DNA from: an uncultured bacterium
GTDB taxonomy: Bacteria; Cloacimonadota; Cloacimonadia; Cloacimonadales; Cloacimonadaceae
DNA: 25,889 nt
Direction of reading: 5' to 3'
Assembly (NCBI GenBank): GCA_937924555.1
Contig: CALDSN010000188.1
Span: forward strand, 1-25,889
A program made the translations under genes and the position numbers. This document shows positions 1 through 8,289 of the stretch, piece after piece. A model generated the notes under the pieces. The model had not been told where the DNA came from. It made no database searches and saw nothing but the letters and a program-made list of their open reading frames with translations. The first letter of the stretch is position 1. Each line of letters begins with the position of its first letter.

Positions 1-48
1 TTGAATCTTTACTTCAGCTTGCAGTTTACGGGTAATGCAATAGTACAT
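1..48 (-). CDS. Unidentified gene, 5' end only, overlapping the umuC stop
   Basis: Only the first 16 codons lie in the window (MYYCITRKLQAEVKIQ); the rest is beyond the left edge. The ATG overlaps the umuC stop in a TGATG arrangement, and a purine-rich GAGGGAG site ends five bases before it, so the start is well supported and the gene should be translationally coupled to umuC. The family cannot be named from 16 residues. SOS-associated SRAP peptidases are frequent neighbours of Y-family polymerases, but they need Cys directly after Met, and here the Cys is residue 4. I therefore do not assign that function. Confidence 0.55.
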   Translation of the reverse strand, partial: MYYCITRKLQAEVKIQ

Positions 49-1337
49 CACTTCTCCCTCGGCAAATCGCTCCACCGCGTTGTGTAATGCGGCGACAGCT
101 TGGCTCGCCGCATCTGCCAATCCTTTTGGATGCTGTTACTGGCATAGAACAGAGTGTCCTGTCCGTATTTGCGGTTCAGCTTGTCCACTGTGTCCATTAG
201 CAGCTTGCGCTTATCGTCAAGGTAGCATTCTCCCAGAAAGTTCAGGGGCACATCGTCCTCGGAAACAATCTCGGAGAACATTACTCCCGCTTTCTTATAC
301 TCAAAGCCGGGTAAATACACTTCGTCCAACAGCTTCAAGGCTATGCGAATAAGCTCCGGAGTATAAGCTGTGGGAGGGAACAGAGTAGTGGTTTGGCTAT
401 TGCTGTATTGCGGACCGTCTTTGAAACGGTTGGTTGAGAGGAACACCATCAGCAAGCCTGCCAAGCTCTTTTGTCGGCGCAGCTTTTCGGAAGCCCGGGT
501 AATATAGTTAGACACAGCCTCCTGCAGTTCGCTCAGTTCAGATACTTGCTTACCAAAGGAACGGGAGTTTACAATGGTCTTCTTGGCAGCAGGGGCTTCA
601 TCCATCTCAATGCACGAGTAGCCCCGCAGCTCCAACACCGTTTTATGCCCCACACTGGTCATATAATGGTCAATAAACTTATCATCTGCATCACGAAGCT
701 GCAAAGCGTTCTCTATATGCTGCTGCCGCAGAAACTTGTCATATTGTCTGCCCACACCCCACACCTCACCGATAGGAGTACGTTCCAAGGCTTTGGCAAT
801 TCTCTCGTCATCCAGGATACACAAAGAGCCTTTGAAGGCAGGTATCTTCTTGGCATGGTGATTAGCTATCTTCGCCAGAGTCTTGGTGCGGGAAATGCCT
901 ACGGATACGGGAATTCCCGTCCATTTATACACCGCTTGCTTTATTTTTCGCCCCAGCTCCTCAAGGTCCCTGTGGCGAAAGCCCGTCAAGCCCAGAAAGG
1001 CCTCGTCTATGCTATACACTTCCACATCAGGACTGAACATGGCAAGCACATCCATCACCCGTGAACTCATGTCGCCATAGAGGGCATAATTGGAGGAGAG
1101 AAGCGTTCCACCATGCTTCTTGATTAATGATTCATACTTAAAGCCCGGCGCACCCATTGGTATTTTGAGGTCTTTTATCTCTTGAGACCGGGACACCAAA
1201 CAGCCGTCATTATTGGAAAGCACTGCCACCGGCTTGCCCCACAAAGAGGGATTGAAAACCCTTTCGCAGGATACATAGAAGTTGTTACAGTCCACCAAGG
1301 CAACAATGTTATCGGTGCGTAAGCCTGTGGTGTTCAT
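48..1337 (-). CDS. umuC: Y-family translesion DNA polymerase, UmuC type
   Basis: Predicted catalytic subunit of an error-prone lesion-bypass polymerase (Pol V type) that copies damaged DNA in the cytoplasm. The protein has 429 residues, close to E. coli UmuC (422). The palm starts at VALVDCNNFY with the first metal-binding Asp at about residue 16. YSIDEAF near residue 108-114 carries the other acidic catalytic residues (D111, E112). NNDGC and GRKIKQAVYKWTGIPVSVGI are typical of the family, followed by a UmuC-type C-terminal region. The ATG at 1337 is chosen because AGGAG lies ten bases upstream and homology begins just after it; a GTG at 1385 would add 16 residues unlike the family. No umuD is immediately upstream, where it usually sits. 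A long leader with a large hairpin precedes the gene. The stop overlaps the start of the next gene, so the two probably share an mRNA. Confidence 0.93.
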   Translation of the reverse strand: MNTTGLRTDNIVALVDCNNFYVSCERVFNPSLWGKPVAVLSNNDGCLVSRSQEIKDLKIPMGAPGFKYESLIKKHGGTLLSSNYALYGDMSSRVMDVLAMFSPDVEVYSIDEAFLGLTGFRHRDLEELGRKIKQAVYKWTGIPVSVGISRTKTLAKIANHHAKKIPAFKGSLCILDDERIAKALERTPIGEVWGVGRQYDKFLRQQHIENALQLRDADDKFIDHYMTSVGHKTVLELRGYSCIEMDEAPAAKKTIVNSRSFGKQVSELSELQEAVSNYITRASEKLRRQKSLAGLLMVFLSTNRFKDGPQYSNSQTTTLFPPTAYTPELIRIALKLLDEVYLPGFEYKKAGVMFSEIVSEDDVPLNFLGECYLDDKRKLLMDTVDKLNRKYGQDTLFYASNSIQKDWQMRRAKLSPHYTTRWSDLPREK

Positions 1338-1441
1338 CCTTATATAACTCCTTTTTTTATTGCCGGGCAATGCTTCTGGAAGCACTTTGCAACAGGGTAT
1401 TTATGTGTCAATCTCAAAATCTTGCCTCTTTCTCTCCAACT

Positions 1442-1536
1442 CCTTGCTTATGGGGTTACCGTTGAGATGCGGTTGCGATTCCCAGCATAATGCTGGGAAT
1501 CGCAACCGCATCTCAACGGTAACTCCATAGGCAGGG
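1442..1536. repeat. Near-perfect 95-base palindrome (47-base arms, one-base loop)
   Basis: The arms 1442-1488 and 1490-1536 are reverse complements around the single base 1489. The inner 34 pairs (1455-1523) are perfect. The outer 13 contain only three differences: 1454/1524, 1448/1530 and 1444/1534. In plus-strand RNA all three are G-U wobbles, so every one of the 47 positions can pair. In minus-strand RNA, the umuC leader, they would be A-C mismatches. The element sits between the predicted umuC promoter and the umuC start. No T-run follows it, so a simple intrinsic terminator is unlikely. It may be a dispersed palindromic repeat or a structured RNA; this cannot be decided from one copy. 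Confidence 0.9.
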
Positions 1537-1675
1537 CATAGGCAGGAAGCATCATCAACCGTGATAATCGTGATAATCCCACAAAATAACCTATACCCAA
1601 GGAATATCTGGCAACAGAAAAAGCAAACCGGATAGTGCTGAACAAATAGTAGGCTGCTCAGAAAAAAAGCTTTAC

Positions 1676-1703
1676 AGAATATGGAGTGTTTGTAGCTTGT
1701 CAA
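1676..1703 (-). promoter_or_regulatory. Sigma70-like promoter for umuC
   Basis: Minus strand: TTGACA at 1703-1698 (6/6 match to the -35 consensus), a 16-base spacer, then TATTCT at 1681-1676 (4/6 match to the -10). Transcription would start near 1669, giving an untranslated leader of about 330 bases that contains the 95-base palindrome. No LexA-type operator was recognised. Direct observation plus inference; no promoter has been measured. Confidence 0.45.
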
Positions 1704-1755
1704 TTCGTGTAAAATTCAAGATGATGACGATAAGATAAACACATAAGGAAAAGCT

Positions 1756-4488
1756 ATGAAGAAGTTTTTGCTCTTGCTCTTAGCCCTTGTTTCACTTGGG
1801 CTTCTGGCGGCTAAGGTTGATCTGAATACCGCTACTTTATCCGAGCTTAAGCAACTGCCGATTACGGCAGATCAAGCCAAAGATATCTTCGAATATCGCG
1901 AGTACACCAAGATATTCACCAGTATCTTTGATCTTCGTGAAATCCCTTCCATAGATCAGAAAACTCTCCTTAAGATTCGCCCCTTGGTTGTTGTTTCCCT
2001 TTATCAGGAAACTGACGATGTGGCGATCAGACGGGATGAGATAAAAGACCTGATCGAAAGATTGGACACAAACGAAGGCTCGATGGAGGGTATGGCGGAT
2101 GTTTGGGAAGACTATTTAATGACTCCCCAAAACCTTAACCGCATGCACTTTGACGATTTTATGAGTTTGCCCAATGTGTCCGGTGTGGACGCTGTGGCTG
2201 TATTAAAGCGCATTGCCCAAGGTGACACCATTGCCGATACCAGAGACCTACGGAATTCTGCAGGTTTGTCACATTATGGCTATACCAATCTGCGCAGTTA
2301 TGTATATTATCAAGAGCCCCCGGTGAAGAACCGCCTGATGTGGGATGCCAAACTGAGCTATAATACAAAGTACTTCGAAGAAGGTCAGTATGATATGCTC
2401 AGAGAGGATTTCACGCGGGATTACACCACCGGAACAGTTCCCCAACGGCAGGATTTATCCTACTGGGGATACTTCGGCTTGGATGAGATTGATCCGGATA
2501 TCTCCATGAAGCTACGTTTACGCTATGGTAATAACTATAAAGTGGGAATTATGAATAACAGTTCCAAGGGTGAAGATGGTTTGATGACCAGCAATCCCAA
2601 GGATTTTATCAACGATTCCAAGTGGTTTGCCGGATACGAAAACACTAATATGCCGGGCTTGAATAACTCCCGCTTAAAGCTATATGCCGGAAACTACCGT
2701 GTAACCTATGGCGAAGGCTTGGTTATGGAAAACACGGACTTTTATAGCGCGCGGAAAACAGGCTTTGGCTTCAGCAAAAGAATCCTGGGGATAACCCCGG
2801 ATTTATCCAAGACCCAAGAGTTTGCCCTGAAGGGTGGTGCCATGGAATACACACATCCCCTCTTTGGTGTATCCGCTTTTGTGTCGCAGGATGATAAGGA
2901 TGCTTTGGTGTATGTAAATCGCGATGGCACGCCCGTAAAACGCGATGAATATGGCAACGATGTGTATAGCGAAGCCGATGGCAGACAGTATTACAAAGAA
3001 GGCAATAACAAGATATACACTTACACGGATGGCACGCCCGTGTCCGCCGATAAAAACAAAGTGTTTAACTATGTGATCTCATCCATCCGTTGGGATAATG
3101 ATGAACTGATGGAAGCCGAAGATTACCTGAATAAAGAACTAACTGCTGCCGGAGCTTATGCCGTCCCCTACATCAATATTGCAGCCCGCAAAGATGTGTT
3201 GCGAGAGAAGATATGGGGCGGACATGTGCAAATCAACCCCTTCATCGGCACCAAGCTTGGCATGACCACCTATACAGCCTTATATGACAATGCTCATATA
3301 GTGGTGCCGGAGTTCGATGAGATGCTATCCACATTACTTCGCACTTCGGGTGATCAGGATAAGCTGCGTAAAGCCATGAACGGTGAGATTAGCACCCTCT
3401 ATAGCACTCAGACAGATAGCTATAGTAGAGACTATCGTCGTGTTATCGGATTCGATGGACAGACTGTGATTGGCAACACTTCCATTCAGGGTGAATATGC
3501 AGAACTTTCCGTGTTGGGTGACGACCTCAAGATTGGTGATGATCCCAAAGCCTATCTGATGTCTGCCAACACACAGTATGAGAATCTGTATTTCCTTACG
3601 CTGCTGCGTCACTATGATGTGGATTTTGATAACCCATACAGCAACAGCTTCTCCGAGCATGAGCGCTTTGACGGCACCATGTTCGATGGCAATGTATATT
3701 CACTCACCAACTCCACCATTGCCGATCTGTACCTAAACGGAAACCAATCACAACCGGAACAGGGTGTGTATTTCGAGACCCGGTATAAGTTCAATAACTT
3801 CTTCACCGTGGGCAGAAGCTACCTTGATATACTGGAACGCCTAACCGACCACAGACGCTCTGTGCGCTTCCAAAGCGAACTGGAGTTTCGTCCCTTGTTC
3901 CAGGTTAGCCTGCGTGCTCGCTATAAGAACCAGGTTAATCGCTTTGACGATATGGCAGATAGAGGCGTGTCCAAGACCAATGAATATACTCTGGCTGCCA
4001 GAACCTTCCTATCCAATAGGGACTTCCTGGAGCTGGAATATCGTTACAACACCGTGTATGCCCCCCCCTACCTGTCCATTACCAACACTGCTGCCACGGG
4101 CAACAATAACGGCACTGCGGCACAGACCTTGATGATTGGTGATTATATTGCCGCCAACTACACCCATAACTTCAGCTCTTCCTTGAAGTTGCAAGGCTCT
4201 TTCCTGTATTGGTTTGGGCATGGCATATCCCACTGGGATTGGGAAGATATGGAGATAGACTTCATGGGCGAGAAAGGCTCTAAAGCTTGGATTGCCATCA
4301 CCAGCCGCATCTCGCAGAACCTGTATATGAACCTCAAATTCAGGAATAAAACATATCAGGATAAGGAAATCCGCATCCGTAGATATAATGACCCCTATGA
4401 CTCTTCCCTATTGGGTGATCCCATCTACTTGGAAAGAGTTGAACACAGCGAAAACACCATTCGCTTTAGCCTTGATTATCGCTTCTAA
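1756..4488 (+). CDS. Helix-hairpin-helix outer-membrane protein (predicted barrel)
   Basis: A 910-residue exported protein. Residues 1-19 form a signal peptide (MKK followed by a Leu-rich core). Residues 20-80 are a ComEA-like helix-hairpin-helix region (VDLNTATLSELKQLP, then IFDLREIPSIDQKTLLKI). A second similar region lies near 130-185 (FDDFMSLPNVSGVDAVAVLK). In known families this fold binds DNA backbone without sequence specificity. The remaining 700 or so residues are rich in Tyr, Asn and Asp with alternating hydrophobic residues, and the chain ends in SLDYRF; a terminal Phe is the usual barrel-assembly signal. I infer an outer-membrane barrel with a periplasmic HHH head. AAGGA six bases before the ATG supports the start. 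It is the first gene of a four-gene operon; the next gene starts 13 bases after the stop. The exact role is unknown. Confidence 0.8.
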   Translation: MKKFLLLLLALVSLGLLAAKVDLNTATLSELKQLPITADQAKDIFEYREYTKIFTSIFDLREIPSIDQKTLLKIRPLVVVSLYQETDDVAIRRDEIKDLIERLDTNEGSMEGMADVWEDYLMTPQNLNRMHFDDFMSLPNVSGVDAVAVLKRIAQGDTIADTRDLRNSAGLSHYGYTNLRSYVYYQEPPVKNRLMWDAKLSYNTKYFEEGQYDMLREDFTRDYTTGTVPQRQDLSYWGYFGLDEIDPDISMKLRLRYGNNYKVGIMNNSSKGEDGLMTSNPKDFINDSKWFAGYENTNMPGLNNSRLKLYAGNYRVTYGEGLVMENTDFYSARKTGFGFSKRILGITPDLSKTQEFALKGGAMEYTHPLFGVSAFVSQDDKDALVYVNRDGTPVKRDEYGNDVYSEADGRQYYKEGNNKIYTYTDGTPVSADKNKVFNYVISSIRWDNDELMEAEDYLNKELTAAGAYAVPYINIAARKDVLREKIWGGHVQINPFIGTKLGMTTYTALYDNAHIVVPEFDEMLSTLLRTSGDQDKLRKAMNGEISTLYSTQTDSYSRDYRRVIGFDGQTVIGNTSIQGEYAELSVLGDDLKIGDDPKAYLMSANTQYENLYFLTLLRHYDVDFDNPYSNSFSEHERFDGTMFDGNVYSLTNSTIADLYLNGNQSQPEQGVYFETRYKFNNFFTVGRSYLDILERLTDHRRSVRFQSELEFRPLFQVSLRARYKNQVNRFDDMADRGVSKTNEYTLAARTFLSNRDFLELEYRYNTVYAPPYLSITNTAATGNNNGTAAQTLMIGDYIAANYTHNFSSSLKLQGSFLYWFGHGISHWDWEDMEIDFMGEKGSKAWIAITSRISQNLYMNLKFRNKTYQDKEIRIRRYNDPYDSSLLGDPIYLERVEHSENTIRFSLDYRF

Positions 4489-4501
4489 CGTGGAGGAAAA
4501 C

Positions 4502-5938
4502 ATGTTATCACATAAAACATTGCTAATTGTAACACTGCTAATCGTTGCTTCAGCTTTATCTGCGTGGAGCGTAACCGACAGCTATTTCGGCAACCGGGTT
4601 AGCACTCTTGATGCCCGCATCTATGGTATGGGCTCTGCCGGAACCTTTAACAACATGGGTGTGTTCGGTATTGCCGATAACCCTGCAAACATTACTTTGA
4701 TGCAAAAGAACTACGGCTTAAGCGCCAATGCCTTCCTTAACCGCAACGAAGACAACCGCGCTCTGCCCTTCTGGAGCCAGTTCGACTACTATCTGGATGA
4801 TGCCGTGTATAGCTCCAATCTGCACCTGTATGACAACTATGCCGGAGCAGGATATGCCAAGCATAGCTTCGGTAATATTGGCATTGGCTTGGGAGCTTAT
4901 CATAAGCCACTATTGAACTTCGAAGCCGATTACTCCGAAGATGTACGCAACAACCGCAATACCAATGACGATGTGTATGCCGAGCAGATTGCCCTCAACT
5001 CCATTCGTGGCACAGGCACCCTGTATCAAAGCGGTTTAGCAGCATCCTTCGGATACAAGCTGGGAGATTACTCTAATGTGAACCTCGGCTTTGACTTCTC
5101 AATGTTGGATAATGATATTTCCCGCGAGAAAGCCATCCGCTGGACTGACTTCGCCAAAGAAGCCGTTGCCCCCAAAACCTTACCCGATATGACCGAAACT
5201 GATGATTACAACATCAGTGGTAATATGATGAAGATAGGCGTGGCAGCACAATTGAACACACGCTTTGGAGTGGCAGCTACTTATATTCCCAAGGCTACCT
5301 TGGAGAAAGAAGGCAGTTACAGCTACAAGCGTGATGCCTATGGAACCACCGCAGAAGACCTCATTAACAGCACTATCAAAGAAGACTACATCATGCCCAC
5401 AGAAATACGCTTAGGCTTCACCTACATGCCACGCAACGTGATGCGCACCGTGTTCAATATGGACGTGGAATACGTTATGTATAGCGATATCCATGAAAGA
5501 TACGACGATATGGTGAACTTCTATGCAGGCGTGGAGCACCATGTGGTGAATAGAATCCCCTTCCGCTTAGGGTTCCAGGCAGTTAATAACCAGTTCCTAA
5601 TCCAGGAATCAGCTTATGATCTTAACAATAACCTCATCACCGTGTATCATGTAAACAAGGTAGTGAACCCCATGATCACAGCCGGAAGCAGCGTGGAACT
5701 TATGCGCAATGTAGTGCTTGATCTGGGCTTTGGTTACACCTGGCGCGAGTATGATGCCATGGATATGTTTGGCGATGCCTATTACAACGATAAAACATAC
5801 ACCGGTGCCAGCACCAACAGTGCTAACATCTGGACTAACCCTCAATATGTAACCCTGGTTACCCGCGGTTGGGACAACCCCGATAAAGTACGCGAGAACA
5901 ACATATCTCTTAATGCCGGAATATCATTTACCTGGTAA
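4502..5938 (+). CDS. Outer-membrane barrel protein, FadL/PorV-like (tentative)
   Basis: A 478-residue protein with a signal peptide (MLSHKTLLIVTLLIVASALSA, cleavage likely before WSV). The mature N-terminus has DARIYGMGSAGTFNNMG followed by ADNPANI. This resembles the GMGgAg...NPA pattern of FadL/OmpP1-, PorV- and PorQ-type outer-membrane proteins. The rest shows alternating aromatic strands (GIGLGAYHKP, VNLGFDFSML, AATYIPKATL) and the protein ends in NAGISFTW, a C-terminal aromatic suited to barrel insertion. The ATG at 4502 has GGAGG five bases upstream. An in-frame upstream extension to 4388 lies inside the preceding gene and lacks a signal peptide, so it is rejected. The gene is 13 bases after the HHH barrel gene and 5 bases before the nucleotidase gene. 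The ligand is unknown; family placement rests on pattern only. Confidence 0.75.
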   Translation: MLSHKTLLIVTLLIVASALSAWSVTDSYFGNRVSTLDARIYGMGSAGTFNNMGVFGIADNPANITLMQKNYGLSANAFLNRNEDNRALPFWSQFDYYLDDAVYSSNLHLYDNYAGAGYAKHSFGNIGIGLGAYHKPLLNFEADYSEDVRNNRNTNDDVYAEQIALNSIRGTGTLYQSGLAASFGYKLGDYSNVNLGFDFSMLDNDISREKAIRWTDFAKEAVAPKTLPDMTETDDYNISGNMMKIGVAAQLNTRFGVAATYIPKATLEKEGSYSYKRDAYGTTAEDLINSTIKEDYIMPTEIRLGFTYMPRNVMRTVFNMDVEYVMYSDIHERYDDMVNFYAGVEHHVVNRIPFRLGFQAVNNQFLIQESAYDLNNNLITVYHVNKVVNPMITAGSSVELMRNVVLDLGFGYTWREYDAMDMFGDAYYNDKTYTGASTNSANIWTNPQYVTLVTRGWDNPDKVRENNISLNAGISFTW

Positions 5939-5943
5939 CGCTT

Positions 5944-7602
5944 ATGAAACGCATATTATTGATCTTAGCGGCTGGGCTTTGGCTCTTTAGCCTCAGCTAT
6001 GCTGAAGACCTGAGGCTGGATGTCATGTTCTCAAACGATGTCCACGGTGGAATAGACCGCGCTCAGGCAACCTTCATGAACCCGGAATTTCCTCCTCAGC
6101 TTGGAGGCGGAGGCTCTGCTGCAACCCTTATCAAGCAGGTTAGGTCTTTGTCCAACGACAAACGTACCAGTATATTGCTGGATGCCGGTGATTTCTTTCA
6201 GGGTCGCCCTGTCGGCACAGTGACCAAGGGTAAAGCGGTTATTGAATACATGAACGCCATTGGTTACGAAGCCATGACCATTGGTAACCATGAATTCGAT
6301 ATAAGGCAAGACGACCTTATTCCTACTCTCCAGCTTGCCAAGTTCCCAATTCTTACTTGCAATGTATTGGATAGAACCACTGGTGAAATACCTTGGTATG
6401 CGAAGCCATATATGATCACGGAGAAGCTGGGGGTTAAGATAGGTATAGTTGGCTTCACCACAACAGATACTGAGAAGATGAGCTTCCCTGAGAATATCAA
6501 GAATGTGCAGTTCCTGTCCGAAAAGGAAGCTGTAGCCAAGTACGTTAAAATCCTCAGAGAGGATGAGAAGGTGGACTTGGTTATTGTCCTGGGACATGCT
6601 GGTCTGCCATATGACATCGAATCCACTTATCTGGATCGGTATAAACCGGATGGCACTCCCCTATCTGCCACTCGTTACGCGGCTTGGGGCTATGATGCTC
6701 AAGAGATAGTTGCCGAAGTACCAGGCATTGATCTCTTCCTCGGTGGACACATGCATAAAGGTGTGCCAAAACCTTGGATTGATCCAGTAAATCAGACCAT
6801 GGTAATTCAAGGCTATGCCTATGGCTCTAATCTGGGTTGGATTACCCTGAAGATTGATGCCGAAACCAAGACTATCAGTGGTTACGAAAGCCCCGCTATG
6901 CGTGAGGGCAGTATGATAACCTTGTTCGAAGATCAATTCATACCCGATGAGGAGATTGGCGGCACCATTGCGGCACAGGTTGCCATTGCTGAGAAGGGCA
7001 TGGATGAGATTGTTGGTTCAGCGGGTGTTTACCTCTCACGCACCAACGTGGATGCGCAATCCCTGATGGGCAATACCATAGTTGACGCCATGCGTCAAGA
7101 GGTTAATGCAGATTTTGCCTTTATGAATCTGGGCGGAGTTCGTGCCGACATCAAAAGCGGACCCGTCACCTACCGCAATATCTTCGACGTGATGCCCTTT
7201 GACAACATGGTGGTTAGCTTCAAATGCACTGGTGAATTCCTGCGCAAGATTATTGAAGCTCGTGTAGAAGGCGGAAGGCACGGAATGATCGTTTCCGGAG
7301 GAAAGGTTATCTACTCCAAAAAGCAAAAGAACTTCGAGCGGGTAACCAGTCTGCAAATCGCCGGGCAACCTTGGGATCCCAAGAAGATATATACCTGTGC
7401 TACTACAGACTTCCTGATGCAGGGAAATGCAGGTTTAACACTGCTTACTCAAGTTCCCGAAAGCGATATCACCTATCACCAAGTTAATCTGCGTGATGCC
7501 ATCGTGAACTACTTCCGCAAGAACAGCCCCATTAAAACCAAGATAGATGACCGTTGGAAACGCGACGACAATGCCAAACACACAGCGGAGATGTTGCCAT
7601 GA
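5944..7602 (+). CDS. Secreted 5'-nucleotidase / UshA-family metallophosphoesterase
   Basis: Predicted periplasmic or surface enzyme that removes phosphate from nucleotides. Of 552 residues, 1-20 are a signal peptide ending SLSYA. The N-terminal calcineurin-like domain has the complete dinuclear metal motif set: SNDVHG (about 30-35), DAGDFFQG (80-87), GNHEFD (114-119), GHAG (217-220) and GGHMHKG (267-273). The C-terminal 5'-nucleotidase domain follows, with MGNTIVDAMR (375-384), NLGGVRADI (395-403) and YRNIFDVMPFDN (410-421), the last carrying the substrate-stacking and hinge-side residues of the family. The length matches UshA/YfkN single-unit enzymes. There is no clear Shine-Dalgarno site; the start lies five bases after the previous stop, so coupling is likely. 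The stop overlaps the start of the flavodoxin gene (ATGA). Substrate range (AMP, UDP-sugar, cyclic nucleotides) cannot be read from sequence. Confidence 0.93.
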   Translation: MKRILLILAAGLWLFSLSYAEDLRLDVMFSNDVHGGIDRAQATFMNPEFPPQLGGGGSAATLIKQVRSLSNDKRTSILLDAGDFFQGRPVGTVTKGKAVIEYMNAIGYEAMTIGNHEFDIRQDDLIPTLQLAKFPILTCNVLDRTTGEIPWYAKPYMITEKLGVKIGIVGFTTTDTEKMSFPENIKNVQFLSEKEAVAKYVKILREDEKVDLVIVLGHAGLPYDIESTYLDRYKPDGTPLSATRYAAWGYDAQEIVAEVPGIDLFLGGHMHKGVPKPWIDPVNQTMVIQGYAYGSNLGWITLKIDAETKTISGYESPAMREGSMITLFEDQFIPDEEIGGTIAAQVAIAEKGMDEIVGSAGVYLSRTNVDAQSLMGNTIVDAMRQEVNADFAFMNLGGVRADIKSGPVTYRNIFDVMPFDNMVVSFKCTGEFLRKIIEARVEGGRHGMIVSGGKVIYSKKQKNFERVTSLQIAGQPWDPKKIYTCATTDFLMQGNAGLTLLTQVPESDITYHQVNLRDAIVNYFRKNSPIKTKIDDRWKRDDNAKHTAEMLP

Positions 7603-8081
7603 AGATTGCTGTTATAGTTCACTCCCAAAGCGGTAACACCCGCAAGTTTGCCGATAGCATCTTCGATAAGCTTACTTCGAACGGACATACAGTGAACTTG
7701 ACACAACTGGAGACCAGCACCCCTGTGAAAGGTGGAAACGTGCGTCAAAAGATGGATATCCGCTTTACTAACCTGCCCAACATCGATGATGCAGATATAG
7801 TAATGTTTGGTGGTCCTGTGTGGGCTTTTAGTCCCTCCCCGGTGATTATCGCCGCCATGGAACAACTTGCCAACCTTAAGGCTAAAAAGGTGGTCAACTT
7901 CGCCACCATGGGCTTCCCCCTCAAAGGGATGGGTGGTAAGGCTGCATTGGCTTGGATGAACAGAACTGTAGGAACTCTTGGGGCAAAAGTGCTGTATAGC
8001 AGCATATGCTGCCAGATGTTCCACAACTTGCCGGCAGAAATTGCACGAGAAACGGAGTTAATCGCTCAACATATCAGCTAA
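7599..8081 (+). CDS. Flavodoxin-family protein
   Basis: A 160-residue cytoplasmic protein of the flavodoxin/WrbA-like fold, expected to bind FMN and carry electrons. MKIAVIVHSQSGNTRKFAD at the N-terminus is the phosphate-binding loop ([ST]-x-[ST]-G-x-T at residues 9-14). FGGPVWAFSPSPVI (70-83) and FATMGFP (101-107) match the isoalloxazine-binding loops. The ATG overlaps the nucleotidase stop as ATGA, and GGAG lies nine bases upstream. A longer in-frame start at 7554 lies inside the nucleotidase gene and is rejected. SICCQMF (135-141) contains a vicinal Cys pair of unknown meaning. It is the last gene of the operon; a flavodoxin is an odd partner for three envelope proteins. The redox partner is not evident. 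Confidence 0.9.
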   Translation: MKIAVIVHSQSGNTRKFADSIFDKLTSNGHTVNLTQLETSTPVKGGNVRQKMDIRFTNLPNIDDADIVMFGGPVWAFSPSPVIIAAMEQLANLKAKKVVNFATMGFPLKGMGGKAALAWMNRTVGTLGAKVLYSSICCQMFHNLPAEIARETELIAQHIS

Positions 8082-8097
8082 GAACATATAATATCAG

Positions 8098-8127
8098 AAG
8101 GGCGGAGCATCAAGCTCCGCCCTTTCA
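8098..8127 (+). terminator. Rho-independent-type terminator of the 1756-8081 operon
   Basis: An 11-bp G+C-rich stem, AAGGGCGGAGC (8098-8108) with GCTCCGCCCTT (8114-8124), and a five-base loop, 16 bases after the flavodoxin stop. The T-run is short (TTTCATTAT), so termination strength is uncertain. Position and stem are convincing. Confidence 0.7.
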
Positions 8128-8208
8128 TTATACCAGAAAAAACTTACTTTATACAAGGCTCAGATAATACACCATCCAATCCGCTACCCTATCTGAATCA
8201 CGCTACTA

Positions 8209-8260
8209 TTACGGACTCATTACGGACATTGAGTGTAATAAGTCCGCAGTGAGTCCGCAA
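8209..8260. repeat. Compound inverted/direct repeat built on GGACT/AGTCC
   Basis: The left half (8209-8230) contains two tandem units beginning TTACGGAC. The right half (8237-8260) contains two inverted units with AGTCCGCA. The halves pair with three mismatches and a two-base bulge around the short loop GAGTGT. The element lies in the convergent gap between the flavodoxin terminator and the 3' end of the dehydrogenase gene, so it could end transcription from the right, but no T-run follows on the minus strand. The remaining bases of the 8082-8289 gap show no gene. Confidence 0.65.
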
Positions 8261-8289
8261 TGCTTATCAGAGAGCAGCAGTAAACGGCT

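Noticed and set aside
471..1064. 197-codon plus-strand frame opposite umuC
   Set aside because: Antisense shadow of a well-supported polymerase gene, with no recognisable motifs.
1338..1385. Longer umuC start (GTG at 1385)
   Set aside because: It adds 16 residues not typical of UmuC; the ATG at 1337 has a ribosome site and sits just before the conserved domain.
1401..1703. 100-codon minus-strand frame between umuC and its promoter
   Set aside because: It starts at a TTG inside the -35 element, has no ribosome site, and runs through the 95-base palindrome; the translation has no protein-like character.
6031..6597. 188-codon minus-strand frame opposite the nucleotidase
   Set aside because: The opposite strand carries an intact motif set for 5'-nucleotidase; this frame shows none.
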